Assembly (NCBI GenBank): GCA_945910005.1
Contig: OX246743.1
Span: 45,046,736-45,110,735 of the forward strand
DNA length: 64,000 nt
Source of the DNA: Isoperla grammatica
Taxonomy: Eukaryota; Arthropoda; Insecta; Plecoptera; Perlodidae
Direction of reading: 5' to 3'
Below the pieces are notes generated by a model. The model saw only the letters and a list, made by a program, of their open reading frames with translations. It ran no database searches and had not been told where the DNA came from. Within the stretch, counting starts at the first letter, position 1, and each line of letters starts with the position of its first letter. Both the position numbers and the translations under genes were made by a program. Below, piece after piece: positions 12,636-24,905 of the stretch.

Positions 12636-12800
12636 CGGGAGCTATGCCAGTGCATTGGGTTTGAAATATAGGCAAATATATCAAACCCAATGGCCAGTGG
12701 AAGCGTATGCTTCAGGCACCTTCAGGTAGGGCCACCCTAGCCCGACGGGTCGAGGTGGAGAAGCCATACAAAAGGCAGTCCACGTCCTCCATACACCACT
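12636..12800 (+). repeat. Interspersed repeat family 'GGTAGGGCCACCCTAGCC', copy 1
   Basis: The blocks GGGAGCTATGCC, GTAGGGCCACCCTAGCC, GGTCGAGGTGGAGAAGCCA and AAAGGCAGTCCACGTCCTCC recur in the same order at 22262-22360 (copy 2). Copy 1 carries an extra internal hairpin (12653-12664 with 12681-12692). It probably derives from the 5' region of a LINE; no reverse transcriptase is present. Confidence 0.6.
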
Positions 12801-14470
12801 GACGTCATATGACCATACTTGTCAAGTACATTGTTAACAACAAAATAATGAAATTATATAATAAACTGATCCCATTGTTAGATCTTCACATTTGTAAATA
12901 TTGAATCGTTATCAGTCAGCCACATGAAAAATGTATACATTTATTTCATGCTTTATTAAGATTTTACAATTAATTGCGATTACTTTTTCAGGACTGCCAG
13001 TATTATGTAATAACCCTATCCATCTAGCACCCAGTTTAAGAAATACATGTGTCTGACATAACTTTACATTACTTACTTATTGGTGTTGCATGGTGTGGTC
13101 CCTCTGAGTCAGTGGTCAAATACATCTCACTTCTTTGGCCTTCACTTCATAAGCCACCATGCACATTTCACGTGTGATTTCTTACGTGCTTAATTGTTTA
13201 TACACGAGTAAATTATAATTAACTTTGGTTTTATGCCTTATATGGGTACGATGTATGAACATATTCTATTCACTTATACTGACATACTTTGAATTGAACT
13301 TCTGTAGTTTCCTATGGAACTCCTTTTATTGCTACTACATATTACACAATCTCTTTGGACGAATATTGAATATTGAAGCAACTTTTGAGTGTGCATGACT
13401 TATCTCCATTACTTGACTGTCACCAAGTAAAACTGACTTGTTACGGAAGATTGGAAGACAAGAGAATAGCTTCAAACACTAACAGAGAGCACCAACAAAT
13501 ACTAGAAATACCGTAACTAAAACTAGGTAGGCTATAAATAACCATAACGAGTAAAAGAAAAACGCTAAAAACATGTACTTGATAAAAATATTGAGAAATG
13601 CACCAATGATGTATTATTTAACTCTAGGATTAATTCAATATTTTTATGTTCTTGTTTGAAAACTGCAGACAGTGCCATGGACGTTACACTGTTACAGTAT
13701 TTGAGCTATTTCCGAGTATTTGAGCAATGCAAGCAGGAAGGGACAAGTTGTTTTGTACCATGTAATTAACTGTGTAGGTGCTTCTTTTCTTTATAATATA
13801 ATCATTTCACTGCATCACTAAAAAAAACTCTATGTCTGGAACATTTACTCAAAAACACCCCAAAAATAAAATTATTTTGTTTGACCTAAAATATCTTTTT
13901 TAATGTTATTAAATATTATGTACTTTGCTAATTATTTTCATTGTTGTTATTTTTAAAGTTAAATAGCATGGGTAAAGCCTTAAACAAATACATGCATGCT
14001 GCTGTGATCTAGCGGTAAAAGATAAACTTAGTTTTAGAGACAAAGTGTCCATAGTCAAACCTCGCCTCTTACCCTCATGTTTTAACAAGTTTGTTTTATG
14101 TTAACTATACCTAGTAACTGTTCCACAATTCAATGCAACAATAAATAAACTGAATGAATAAAAATGTGCCTCGTGGTATAAAATGACTCGCCACGTTTAC
14201 ATTATGAGAACACTTGGGAATAGCCTTCTTGTAAACAATTCAGAGTTTAGACTTAAGAAGGTTATTTGGAAACCAATAAGGGTTTGCGTTGAATTGTACA
14301 TTAATACACTTCCAACACAAGTTCGTACATGAGCTGGTAATCAGGAAGACTACAATATTAACAATGGAGACAGGAAGAAACTGCTCAGGCTACATTACCA
14401 TTACCGGTACCACCACCTTTGCATGGAAAACACGACAAAACAACAAGTAACAAGAGGGAACCTTTATAAA
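12800..14470. other. Intergenic, nothing supported
   Basis: A+T-rich DNA downstream of the GTPBP4 gene end. I see no exon, RNA gene or transposon terminus that I can defend. Confidence 0.5.
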
Positions 14471-14477
14471 ATACTAG

Positions 14478-14712
14478 GGCTGCCCAACGATATCGATAGG
14501 AAAAAAATCCGATATCGATATTGTAATATATATCACAATGCCACCAATTACAACCAGTAAACAAATCTTTGTTCTCTAAAATCGTAATAAAACACCCGAA
14601 AAAGTTCCAATATCGACGATATCAATATAGTTAAGAAATTTGGTATCGTGATACGATATCGATAATTACGTCTACGATATCGACATGAATTTTTCTATCG
14701 CTGGGCAGCCCT
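14478..14712. mobile_element. ATCGAT-rich MITE with TAGGGCTGCCCA ends
   Basis: The ends TAGGGCTGCCCAACGATA and its inverted partner TATCGCTGGGCAGCCCTA bound about 235 bp rich in GATATCGATA motifs. The same termini bound the element at 33624-34066. The flanks TAAAATAC and TAAAACAT are only partly alike, so the target duplication has decayed. The termini and the 8-bp duplication of the sister copy fit the hAT superfamily. It lies just downstream of the GTPBP4 poly(A) signal. Confidence 0.75.
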
Positions 14713-14746
14713 ATAAAACATACATTAATTTTATATGTCAATGTGT

Positions 14747-14752
14747 TTTATT
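14747..14752 (-). terminator. Poly(A) signal of GTPBP4
   Basis: AATAAA on the minus strand, about 160 bases beyond the stop codon at 14913-14915. Confidence 0.55.
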
Positions 14753-14912
14753 GTTATCACCATAACAACACAATCCTTCCAAGGAATAGAAATTGAAACA
14801 ATCCAGTTTTGCTACACTTTTACATAGTATAGTAAACAATGCCAACAACAACGCTAAAATACAGAAATATATACTGATACAGACAGATACGACGGTTACC
14901 AACTTGACGAGC

Positions 14913-17900
14913 TTAACGACGGTCCGTCTTCCCGGAGCCTCGTTTGCCAGAGAACAGATGTTTCGGCATCTTTGTGCCGATAAATCTGTCCGCCTCTCCC
15001 TTCATTCCCTTCTTGGCAACCTTCTTCTTGATTGCCTTGTGAGCAATATTCTTCAGCTTCTTCTTCATCTGCAAAATTTCAAAGAAGAATCCAGTCAATA
15101 CATGTATGTATTTACATTTTGCGTAGGGGAAGGTGGGGTGCGTTGTAACATGGGGCGCATTGTAACTTTACCATTCCACAGCCATCTATCAACAACAGTG
15201 CAAGTTTTAAAGGCACTGAAGGTCGGCCATCTTGTACTGCACATCCCAACAGAAATTCAGAGTCTCTGGAAGAAAACTTTGGTTTCAGGTAAGAAAAACT
15301 TGTTTTGGATAGCTCAAAGTGAAATATAAAAATCCAGTTTAAATCTTTTTACAATTTTTTGTTTAATTAGCTGACTTTTTGCAATGATTGTAAAGTGAAG
15401 CGTAATTAATCAGTGATGCAACTAGTTTCTAACCTCACTTTTACTGTTAACAATGTGCTTAAAATAAATTACTTTCTAAAGGTTGACAGTGTGGGGCGCC
15501 TTGTAACATTACTCTGTGGGGCGCGTTGTTACAATCTTGTATAATGGTATAGACAGTATAATATGATAATAGTAGGGATAATTATGATATAATAAAACTG
15601 TGAGTCTATGATCTTTAGACTGAAGTCATTATTGTCATTTTATAACATGTGGTGCAATTATTTTTGTAGGTTTAGACTATTTATATATTATATTTAGACA
15701 GCAAATTGTGAACTTTTTTGTCTTGTAACCTTGTTAACTAGGCCTAGGCCCACTAGGGCCTAATCCTAGCCACTTAGACCTACCCAGGCATAGGCCCTCA
15801 TTACACTTGGGCTTAGTTGACCGTACCAATAGGCCTACATACTTTTATCTTGTATTTTCAGGTGCAAAATGAGAAACAGAAAGAGAAAAACGGAGAATGG
15901 TACTTTCGATCCAGAAGTTATGAAAGTAGCAGTGCTGCAAGTTGTCAACGATGGGTGTAAGGTGAGAGCTGTTGCAAAAGAGCATGGGTTAGTGCACGAA
16001 CATGAAGTCTTGATCCACGATATCATCAAGAAGCTTCCCCACCCAGTTGAAAAAGGGGGCACAGAAAGACAGGCAATGCAGCTCGATTTCAACTTTGACT
16101 TCTCTATGTACAAATTGGTCTAATCTTGATTTTGAAAGTTTAAAAATAAAGTGTGACTAGAGACATCATTAATAATGTATTTGGTATTAATTTGAAACCT
16201 TCAAAGTGTGTATCCCATGTCCTAATCACCTATTTCTTAACTTGTTACAAGGCGCCCCATAGCCTGTTACAACGCACCCCAAGCATGGGGCGCATTGTAA
16301 CACGTGTAGTGGTCCCATAATTATACATTTTTCTCACCATTCATGCCCATGAATGAGTCCCAAAAATCAGTGTAGGTGGGAAAATATATGTTAGTAACAA
16401 TGGGACAAAAAAATTTACTTAAAAAATAAAAGTGTGTTGTAAAAAAATTCAAAACAAAAATCCGTTACAACGCACCCCACCTTCCCCTACTCCATCATAG
16501 ATTTTAATTTTAAAACATCACAGCAAAATAAGTTCTTATATAACAGATGCTCCGGGGTATGGCAAAGTGAAAACTCACAGTTTTTTCAACCAATGTTTGC
16601 TAAAAAAAACTCTGATTCCTATCACTAGTTCCAACTTTGCTCCAGCAAGAGATCTAACAGCAGAGAATGCAGTCTAGGAGGCCTCATAATAGTTTAACTC
16701 CGCTTTACATGGTAGGCCTACAATGTTAGGTTTCGACAAGCAGAACAGTTTTGTCCTACTCTGGCGTGTGAAATGGCAGATAACGAGAGACCAACACGTC
16801 GGAGCAAGATCGTAGTTTACTCACCGCTCCGTCCTTGATTCCTTGCTCGTCTCGTGGTGGCGCCGACATACTCCTGGTGCGAGAGTGACCCACCGAGTCC
16901 ACTCTCATCCGCTTGGCCGAGGGGCGCGAAATGGAGCGCACCTTGCTGGGCGTTCGTGTGAAATGTGCCTAGACGGACAGATTCAACCAATATTAGAATA
17001 CAAGCATGTGACGTGCTAGCTTACTGTACTCTTACTCAAGACTTTAATTCTTCATCGGGCATCCAATCGTGTACGTTAGAGAAATTAAAACCACAAACAC
17101 TATTGGTTTGAGTATATAATTCTAAAAACTGCTACACTTGATGTGGAGCCAGTTACACACTGATTGTGGCAGTATTTCACAACAAACGCAACTGAGAAGT
17201 TCAGTCTCCTAACGACGAACATGAAAACCGATATTTTCAACATTATTTTAGATCAAGAGGAAGCACATATAGGCCTATTATGTTTTATGTAACAGATAGA
17301 ACTCTCACAACACAGACAGAGAGTGGGACTAAAAGCATAATATCTCAAATCTCTATTTTGACACTAGTTCGACTAAGTTGTGCGTTAGTCTGCTAGTGCC
17401 AAAATTGAGGTTCAAGATACGCCCTAAGTCGTAAGCTCAGTCACGCGTGAACGTGACCTCACCTCTTGCGTCTCCGACATGTCGACACCGAGCGTCTCCA
17501 TCTCGGTCCTGAGACGCGTTGTGCTTCGTCCGCGGGCCTTGGCTGGCGCTGTACGCGGCACCACCGGCTTCGTAGAGTTCTTGACGATGGCCGCCTCCTG
17601 TCGCATGATGGACTTCTTGTTGCGTATCTGGACGGCAAGCTCGCGGATCTACGGGACAAGAGCGACAATGTAGATACAACACGACTCTCTGCAGTACCTT
17701 ATCCCACACGCTTTAACCACAAGACTATCTTACCTCCTTGAGGGTTTCGTCGACTTCTTGTTTGGGAATGGCGTATATGCCGGCCTCCTCCCTCAAAGCC
17801 TCCTCGCGTTCCAACGCCTCGAGTTTGTTGAGGATCTCCGGATCGATGAAGTCGGCAATGTTGTGCCCCTCCCAAATCTCCGGGATAATGTCGTACTTGT

Positions 17901-20900
17901 ATTTTTCGGGCAGGTCAAAGTTTTTCTGCAGATCGAGCACGTAGTCGTCGCCCATTTCCTCCTCAATGTCTCGTTCTAGCTTGCGTTTCAACCCCTGTTT
18001 CTTGTCGCTTTTCTTCAGTACTACGTTGTCTGAAATAATATTCAATTATACATAGGTCACATCAATGCATACACGTGCACACCCACACCCACTGCAAGGC
18101 TGATCACAGACTTAACACAAATTCCAGTTTACCTAATGTATACTAGATTAGTTAACATTGAACTGACAATAGAAAGATAACAATTTCAATGTCATTATAC
18201 TACATGATGATTGAAACTTAATATGTAACTTTAATAAATAGTAAGCTACATAAATGAGTTCACTATGACGACTACCTGCTTCTCAAAGGTAAGCTGTTGG
18301 AATCTAGATGGATATTTATTTCTTAAACAAGTACAGACAAACCGTATCGTCAGTAATACTATTGCTTACGATAGTACTACAAGGAAATGGTGACGTTCCC
18401 TTCCACGCACTACTTTAAAACTGTTGTGGTTGTTACTGGTTACAGATGTCACCACCACAAGAACGGGTTGCCAAATTCTTACCGGGAATAGAAGGAGGTC
18501 TATCCTTGGCATCTCTCTGTTGTGGCATAGCAACATGCAGACGATTGAGGATGCCGTCTACCTTCTTTGTTCGCATCTTCATTTCCACGCGATAAGAGAG
18601 AAGTCTCTCGCAAGCCTCAGTTTTTACGTCCATCACACCCTGCAGACGAACAAGACATTCAATTCGGTAATTTGGAATGTCATGCAAGTAGACATAGTAC
18701 ATCTGAACAGTAGAACTCTATACACCAGCAGGTAATCACTCAAGAGAATAATGATTAATAACCAATACTTTTGAGGTATAATATTGACTAACACAAAGAT
18801 TATTAGACAATCAAATTGTCCTAGGCCCTACAAACAAATGTAACCAGGGAACATTTAATAAAATGACACTGTTAATAAGCTATCTAGATTATAGGTAGGT
18901 ACTACATATTCTAAATCTTAAATCCTACCTCTTCAGTTACAGTCGACATTTCCAGGATCGGGACACCTTCTTGCTCAAAAGCTTTCAGAACTTCTTTCTT
19001 CTCATCGGATAGGTCAGACATTCGCTTGATGTCTGCTTTGTTGCACACGACAAGTAAAGGCTGGAACCAAGTTCAGAGCAAAAGATTTAGTCTAACAAAT
19101 TAAGAAAATACACAAATAACGATGTATATTTCAGTGCCAGGGTAAAGGTACAGACGGGCGTTTCGCTATTCTTAGTTATATGTAGGTCCTCAGTTAGAAT
19201 CATTAAGATGAGAAGACACACCAATTAAACAAATTAAAGCTCATCAGCCACTGAACAAACTTATTTTTAAATAACCCAAGCATACTATCCCAGCAAAGAA
19301 TCTGAATTTAATGTTATTTGTCATGTTCCATTGCAACTCTGAACACCTACTGCACGCTACAGCATGCTATACCTTAATATGTGCTCAAAATACTTGGCAT
19401 AGGCCTACCTTGTTGGCGAAGAGTGGTTTGATGCTTTCATATAATTTCACCTGAAACATAAGTGACAATACGTATTTTAAAAACATACATACCAAAAACT
19501 GGGCAGGAGTCAATTGTTAAAACATTGAGGATGTTTAGAATTAGGCTTACGCTCGATTTTGTATACTTTCGGAAGCATATTATTACCTGGTCTTCAAGCG
19601 AGTGTCCGCACAGCTCTGAAGGATCGACAAAATACAAAACAGCTGCGCGCAGATGTGCCAAAGCTGTTACAGCTTGCATTTCAATGACATTCCTGTCTTC
19701 CAGTGGGTGATCCAAGATCCCAGGCGTATCGATGACTTGCCAACGTAGGTATTTATAATCTGTGTGGCCAATGTACAGTGATTTGGTTGTGAATGCGTAG
19801 GGTTGAACGTCGACATCCGCACGGGTGATCTTGTTGATGAAACTAGATTTGCCAACGTTTGGGAAACCACAGATGAGAATTGTCCGAGTGTATGGATCAA
19901 TCGATGGTAAACGTGCGAGGTGCTGGCGAACTTGCTCCAGATACAACAAGTTTGCTGCTTGACGTTTCATTATTGTGGCCATTCTAAGGAAAGATTGATC
20001 GAAATTAGAGCAATTAGAACAATAACATCACTTTGCACAGAAGTGTATTAAAGGCACCGGTAGGTTCATTTGGTAACGTATCAATCCTAGGCCAATACAC
20101 TTGTATATAAAATACGCTGTGTATATTCTTACGGCAGAACGTAAGATTTGCTGAAAATTATTCTTACGGCAAGTGCTGTTATTGGTCGTTTTTTTCACGT
20201 GTTAAGGCCGATGTACAATTGCCCGTTAACGTTAACGGGAACACGGTAACGGGAAGGGTTTCGATGCACAATCACCCGTCAAGCAGACGCAAGTAAATAA
20301 AATATTATGTTTGTCAACCTGTATTTGTTATAGGTTTTAATACCGTATATTTGGCGCACCTGGTAATTTCGGCCAATCAACATTCGACCAGCTGATTAGG
20401 AGTAGGCCTACGTACAATTTTTAACAGGCCGTGGACATCTTGATTCTGAAATGGTTCCGGGAAGGCCCGGAACGGGAACGCTAACGAAAAGTTAAAACTT
20501 GGCGAACTTCCCGTTACAGTTACTGGGCCCGCAAACGGGAAGCTCTTAATGTGTATCGTATCGTAAGTTAACACGAGATCAACCTTTCTTCACGATCTAA
20601 CCTTCATGGACCTTAACTAACGTCTCTAATGAATCGCCAAAAGCTTTAATCGCCCTGACATTTTTACCAGGAAAATGTTGAATTCAAAATATAATTCAAC
20701 GTACATTACAACTAGGAATGTAAAAAAAAAATAAAAAAAAAAGATTGGGCAAGATTCGAACCCTGGCCGTCCGCTTGACAGTCGAACGCGCTCACCACTA
20801 GGCCAATGTGACTGCTTACGGTAACAGCGTCTTGACTGCCATATAATATAACGATCCGGCCGCGCTTGCGCGATGTAAGAATAATTTTGACTGAGCAAAT

Positions 20901-21917
20901 CTTACGTTCTGCCGTAGGAATATACACTCCGTTGATCTTACGTTCTGCCGTAAGAATATACACTCCGTATAAAATAACAGCCTAAACAATAATAGGCCTA
21001 ATACTGAGGCTGTGTCTCAAATCGATGTTTTTCGCTAGTCGACTAGCGTAGCTGACTAACCTAACAATTAGTAACAATTAATTATAACAATTGGTAATTG
21101 TTGTGTTAGTTGTCAAAGTAGGCCTAGGCCTAGGCAAAGCAGGCCAAAATAGAGATTTGAACTGATCCAGTATATAGGGTAATAGATTACTATACCTTCC
21201 AAGAGCAGCTTTCTTCAATTGTTTACAACGGTAGAGTGAGTCACCAAACTTTAAAAGACGCACGTAATCTTTCGAAACACTGTAAGGAAATATAAATCAT
21301 GGTCACAACATGTACACAAGGTAACGTAGATCTCGCAAGCTAAAATACTAATATCGAAATAGATCACTAACTTGTCAATAAGATGTCGAGCTGTGTTTAG
21401 TTGTCCCAAACCAAGCTTGTAATGGTCCTTGTCATAGAGTACATTCATCAAATCTGCGTAGAAAGGATGGATGTCCTAAATTGAGAAACAGTATTAGAAT
21501 CAGCATGGTATGGATTCAGGCAAATGCCTCGATATCAATAGAAGGCAGAAAGGCCTATGTACTTACGTCAAGTTTTGGAAATTCCTGAATTATCTGCGAC
21601 AGTCTATCATGGAAATTTTGCTGTGTAAATTTCACTTTTCGCATGTAGAACTGACGAATACGAGAAATCTTGTAATTCTTGTGGATCACTGTTGGAGTCT
21701 TACGTTGTGTTTTGGACAACATAATGTTAATAAAATCCTAAAAGAAAACATTTCAAAAGTAGTAGAATCAATTTTTCAAGTCCGATGACTGCCTTAACCT
21801 AACTTCACCAGCAGGCATAAACTTGAGATCATAAAATAATATTTCTTGATCCTACATTACGAAACATACCTTTGAAGATGGAACCACCGCAATTTTCTTG
21901 AAGTTATACAGCGCCAT
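14913..21917 (-). CDS. GTPBP4: Nucleolar GTP-binding protein 1 (NOG1/GTPBP4), 12 coding exons, complete
   Basis: NOG1 is a conserved nucleolar GTPase needed for assembly and export of pre-60S ribosomal subunits. I read twelve GT-AG exons: 21870-21917, 21567-21737, 21372-21475, 21196-21279, 19587-19983, 19409-19450, 18929-19060, 18483-18639, 17734-18029, 17463-17648, 16825-16968, 14913-15068. They join without a frame break to 638 residues, against 634 in human GTPBP4 from memory. The start gives [16 protein letters not shown], matching the family N-terminus. The P-loop GFPNVGKSS is at about 175-183, DTPG at 221-224 and NKAD at 289-292. The tail is Lys/Arg-rich and ends GKTDRR, a family hallmark. 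Introns carry several DNA transposons, but no exon is damaged. Identity is very secure; individual borders are well supported by phase. Confidence 0.96.
15126..16487. mobile_element. Pogo/Tigger-like DNA transposon, internally deleted
   Basis: It lies in the last intron of GTPBP4. The ends are perfect inverted repeats of at least 24 bp beginning GGGGAAGGTGGGGTGCGTTG, flanked on both sides by TA (15124-15125 and 16488-16489), the Tc1/mariner-pogo target duplication. Length is 1362 bp. It carries the N-terminus of a pogo-like transposase (15869-16123) but no DDE catalytic region, so it cannot move itself. The motif TGGGGCGCRTTGTAAC is repeated several times inside, near 15150, 15492, 15516, 16245, 16263 and 16287, in both orientations. 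Confidence 0.88.
15869..16123 (+). pseudogene. Truncated pogo/Tigger-type transposase N-terminus (HTH)
   Basis: The 84-residue open frame starts [20 protein letters not shown], followed by a helix-turn-helix pattern ([20 protein letters not shown]) typical of the psq/CENP-B-N domain of pogo and Tigger transposases. The pattern is lost after about residue 45, and the C-terminal DNA-binding and DDE domains are absent. It lies inside the terminal repeats of the element, antisense to GTPBP4. A TATTTTCAG just before the ATG resembles a splice acceptor, so this may be a second exon of the original gene. Confidence 0.7.
20107..20976. mobile_element. 854-bp foldback-type DNA element with 8-bp target duplication
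   Basis: The direct repeat ATAAAATA (20107-20114 and 20969-20976) flanks an element at 20115-20968. Its ends carry GTGTATATTCTTACGGCAGA followed by ACGTAAGATTTGCT in inverted orientation. The right end has two tandem copies of the TTACGGCAGAACGTAA palindrome unit. No transposase is present. It lies in the GTPBP4 intron between exons 4 and 5 and contains a tRNA-like sequence (20743-20811). The 8-bp duplication suggests a hAT-like mover, but the termini are not ones I can assign. Confidence 0.75.
20743..20811 (-). repeat. tRNA-like sequence (SINE head or tRNA pseudogene, GTC anticodon position)
   Basis: On the minus strand, GGCCTAGTGGTGAGCGC gives an A box and GGGTTCGAATC a B box. Between them is an anticodon-type loop CTGTCAA. 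It is followed directly by a long T run (20722-20742), which could stop pol III. The T stem and acceptor stem do not pair well, so I treat it as a tRNA-derived element, not a working tRNA-Asp gene. Confidence 0.55.
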
Positions 21918-21970
21918 TATTGGTTTTTATTGTCTCTTTTAAGTATAATTGATAAAATAATAGGTATAAA

Positions 21971-22250
21971 TCACAATTTGTACACGCGTGTACTCTTGAT
22001 GGTGACGGAAAAGGTTGTTTCAGGCTTAGGTCGAAGTCGAATTCCAATCGAATAAAATGATCGACTCAATGTAAGATCGAGATTTGCTCGACTTCGATAG
22101 TTGTAAAATTTGTCGAGCAGCGGGATTATTGAAAAATTGTAACCACGACATTTTATAAATGCAGGTGCTGGGTGACAATAATTATTCATATATTACAACG
22201 GTTGAACCTGCCCAGGGACTGCTACCTTATCCTGGGGGGCAGGTTTGCGT
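21971..22250. other. Upstream region of GTPBP4
   Basis: This is the expected promoter side of GTPBP4 (start codon at 21917, minus strand). It is A+T-rich with repeated TCGA-containing words (GTCGAAGTCGAATTCC, ATCGACTC, GATCGAGA, CTCGACTTCGA) but has no CpG island and no obvious TATA box. Confidence 0.35.
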
Positions 22251-22254
22251 GCTT

Positions 22255-22365
22255 TGTTGATTCCTGGAGCTATGCCGGATGCTTCTGGTAGGGCCACCCT
22301 AGCCGGACAGTTCGAGGAGAAGCCAGACAAAATGCAGTTCACAACCTCCCCACTCCCTTTTCCTA
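22255..22365 (+). repeat. Interspersed repeat family 'GGTAGGGCCACCCTAGCC', copy 2
   Basis: Shares GAGCTATGCCGG, GGTAGGGCCACCCTAGCCG, GTTCGAGGAGAAGCCAGAC and AAAATGCAGTTCAC with 12636-12800 in the same order and orientation. The open frame running through it (22245-22595) is not a gene I can support. Confidence 0.6.
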
Positions 22366-22599
22366 CCACTTCCCCTATCCACCCCGCCCTCCTACTTGCC
22401 CCTTTCCTCCAAACAGCTCCCTATTTCATCTTTATATTTCACCCACTCATCGCCTTGATTATAGCCAAGTTGCAAAAATACGAGACGTTAGGCCCAAATA
22501 TCAATGGCTTCGATGTACCTAGGGGCCAGAATATGATGGGATTAATTTCCTATCCCCTACTCGACTTCATTGTTGGATACAGGAAGCAGATATAAATCA

Positions 22600-24140
22600 A
22601 ATTAAATCAGAACTTAAAACATAACTGCAGATGGATGCGAATCTCCAGTTCATATTTCTTGTGATATTATTACCATAATGATCTCTCTTCTAGCCCAAGC
22701 TCAAGCAATCAGGATAAAAAGAACATATTTTTTGTGGAATATTTTATAAAAAGAAGTCAGTTTTTGTTCCAAGATAATGTCTTTACACATTGAAGTTTAT
22801 AATACTTGTACTAAACAATTTTCAGTTCACTTAGGTCAAATTTTATTTACAGTACATCCATACCTTGCAAATATCCTTGACTCATCCAACCAGCAGCATG
22901 AGAATAATGGCAAAAAAGAAAACTCATCAATATAAAAATTATTAAATTATGCGGGCTTAGATAGTATACAAAATTGATCGCATTCTGAAAAAATTGAACG
23001 TCGTTTTAAGACATAAACACCTTATACCCTCCCATCAAGCCAATTGTTTTAAAATAAAATTAGGTTCGTTACATGTAGCTACACCCTTTGTATTTATTCA
23101 CGGTCAATCTCAATCGGTGGTACAGTGCAAAAAGCACAAAGGGTTGTAGGTAAATCAGACAAACAAACTTATGATGACAGTTCACCAGAAGGCTAGAACC
23201 TGTGGACGTAGCATACCATACAACCACTCGCCTGCAGACCATGATGTTATCTGGTCACCACTGCACAAGCATCTCCAATGGGCAGCCTCCTGCAAGGAAT
23301 GATGAATAGGGTACTACTCCGTTCTGCGGACTTGCAATTGCCTTTGAGTTGCTTATCTGACCCTATCAGCAACAGTGTTGTAGGATATATTCCCTCAAAA
23401 GGAAGATAGTTTCCACTTTTATTTTATACGCATACTTGAGGTGATCAATTAAATAAGCTTGGCAAACACTCTTTACTGCAAATGCACACCGACTTACAAG
23501 TTACAACGCGTATTTAATTGCTTGAAATACGCAGAGCCTGGACCATAAGCTACCCGGTTCCCTGGTATTCCCAAAGGCTTAAAATACCAGAGATTGCAAA
23601 CTAATGGGAAGAGGTGTTCATAAAGATATTTTTACCTTCTTTTTTGTCAGAAAATGAACATAAGTCAAAAACGTGCAAACCATAAAATCATACAAATTAG
23701 CAATATTCTATTAACTACATACCTGCCAACTTATCAAAACTGAAAATAGAGAGATTTATAAAAAAAAGAAACATAGCCTTTATGGTATTGGCGGGCCTAT
23801 TGCGAAAACGCAATTCATCAAAGACAAAAAATAGTTATAAACAGTGAAAAATAGCAATAACAGTACATGTACCAGGACTGGTTTTGGAGAAAAATTACGT
23901 GAGTGGGCAGAGTTTGAACTCACTGCACACTGGTCATCAAGATATAGGCGGTCAAGCTTCGAAAAAATTCCAACTTTTAAGTCTGAAAATACGAAAATTG
24001 ATCTATTTACAGTAAAATACTTGAAAATTCGTGAAAATCGTACAAATTCTGTGCCAAATCGGGAAATAAGGTTAAAAATCGGGCATTTCCCGACTAAATC
24101 GGGAAAGTTGGCAGGTATGAAACTACACTTGGTTTTTAAA
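22600..24140. other. Intergenic, nothing supported
   Basis: I find no exon or transposon ends. The stretch 23720-24120 has several CGGGAAA/ATCGGG words (GAAAATCGTACAAATTC, AATCGGGAAATAAGG) and may be an old repeat. The 101-codon open frame at 23844-24149 shows no family pattern. Confidence 0.5.
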
Positions 24141-24146
24141 AATGCC

Positions 24147-24461
24147 TAATGGCCGGTTTACGATTGACGGAAACTGAATTGGGAAACGTGATTGTTAATG
24201 TTGGTAGATAGCCAACACGGCGGAGCGTTTATGATTGGCGGGTTGCCAACGCGAGACGGCAAAGCGATCGGTAAAGTTCGCCAAGTCCCAACTTTGGCGT
24301 TCACATTGCTGTCTCCGACACTGTGTACACGTGGGTAGAGTGAACAAACATGGACGACACCAAACCAACCAACCAAAAAGGCAGCTGACAGCAACAAGCC
24401 GAGAATTGTCGACTTCAACCGAATATATTCCAAGTACCAGTTAATCATAAACCAGGCTTAA
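24147..24461. mobile_element. MITE with imperfect terminal inverted repeats
   Basis: The left end TAATGGCCGGTTTACGATTG and the reverse complement of the right end, TTAAGCCTGGTTTATGATTA, match at most positions. The ~315-bp interior has no transposase. The ends resemble those of the MITEs near 45173 and 52203 (GGNCGATTCACA-type), suggesting related movers. Confidence 0.6.
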
Positions 24462-24899
24462 GGCAACTTGGAACCATACATATTTCATCAAAGCTGTTCG
24501 TCTTTTACAACAGGTCTCCACGGTCATATCTTCTTTGCATCATTTCGTACCTCTGGCAACTATCTCTTTATGTAGAAATAAAGAGGTTTGAAACACCAGT
24601 GGGTTGTGTTGTACCTACTAAGAGACTGAATTCAGTGCAAGTTATGGTTAGCCTACAAATATAACAATTTCTCAATCCTGTAAGGTGTAGTAGATTGGGT
24701 TGAAGCATTAACCAGTTTTTCTCCAAACAATAAAAAACAAATTCTATTTTAAACTAAACTTTAGCCATGTCACAACTAGAAGTGCCCTAACAGCTAGAGG
24801 TGGCAATTTAGTTATGATTCTATAATAAATAGGTAATACAAAATATAGTAGTCACTTAAATAACACAAAAACAACAAATAAGACAAATACACTATGTTG

Positions 24900-24905
24900 T
24901 TTATT
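24900..24905 (-). terminator. Poly(A) signal of the 25-kb basic-protein gene
   Basis: AATAAA on the minus strand about 130 bases past the stop codon at 25036-25038. Confidence 0.6.

Noticed and set aside
14001..14085. tRNA-like stretch GTGATCTAGCGGTAAAAG
   Set aside because: A-box-like start but no proper B box or paired stems.
17437..17741. Several overlapping frames on both strands at 17.4-17.7 kb
   Set aside because: They are shadows of GTPBP4 exon 10 (17463-17648), which is G+C-richer than its surroundings.
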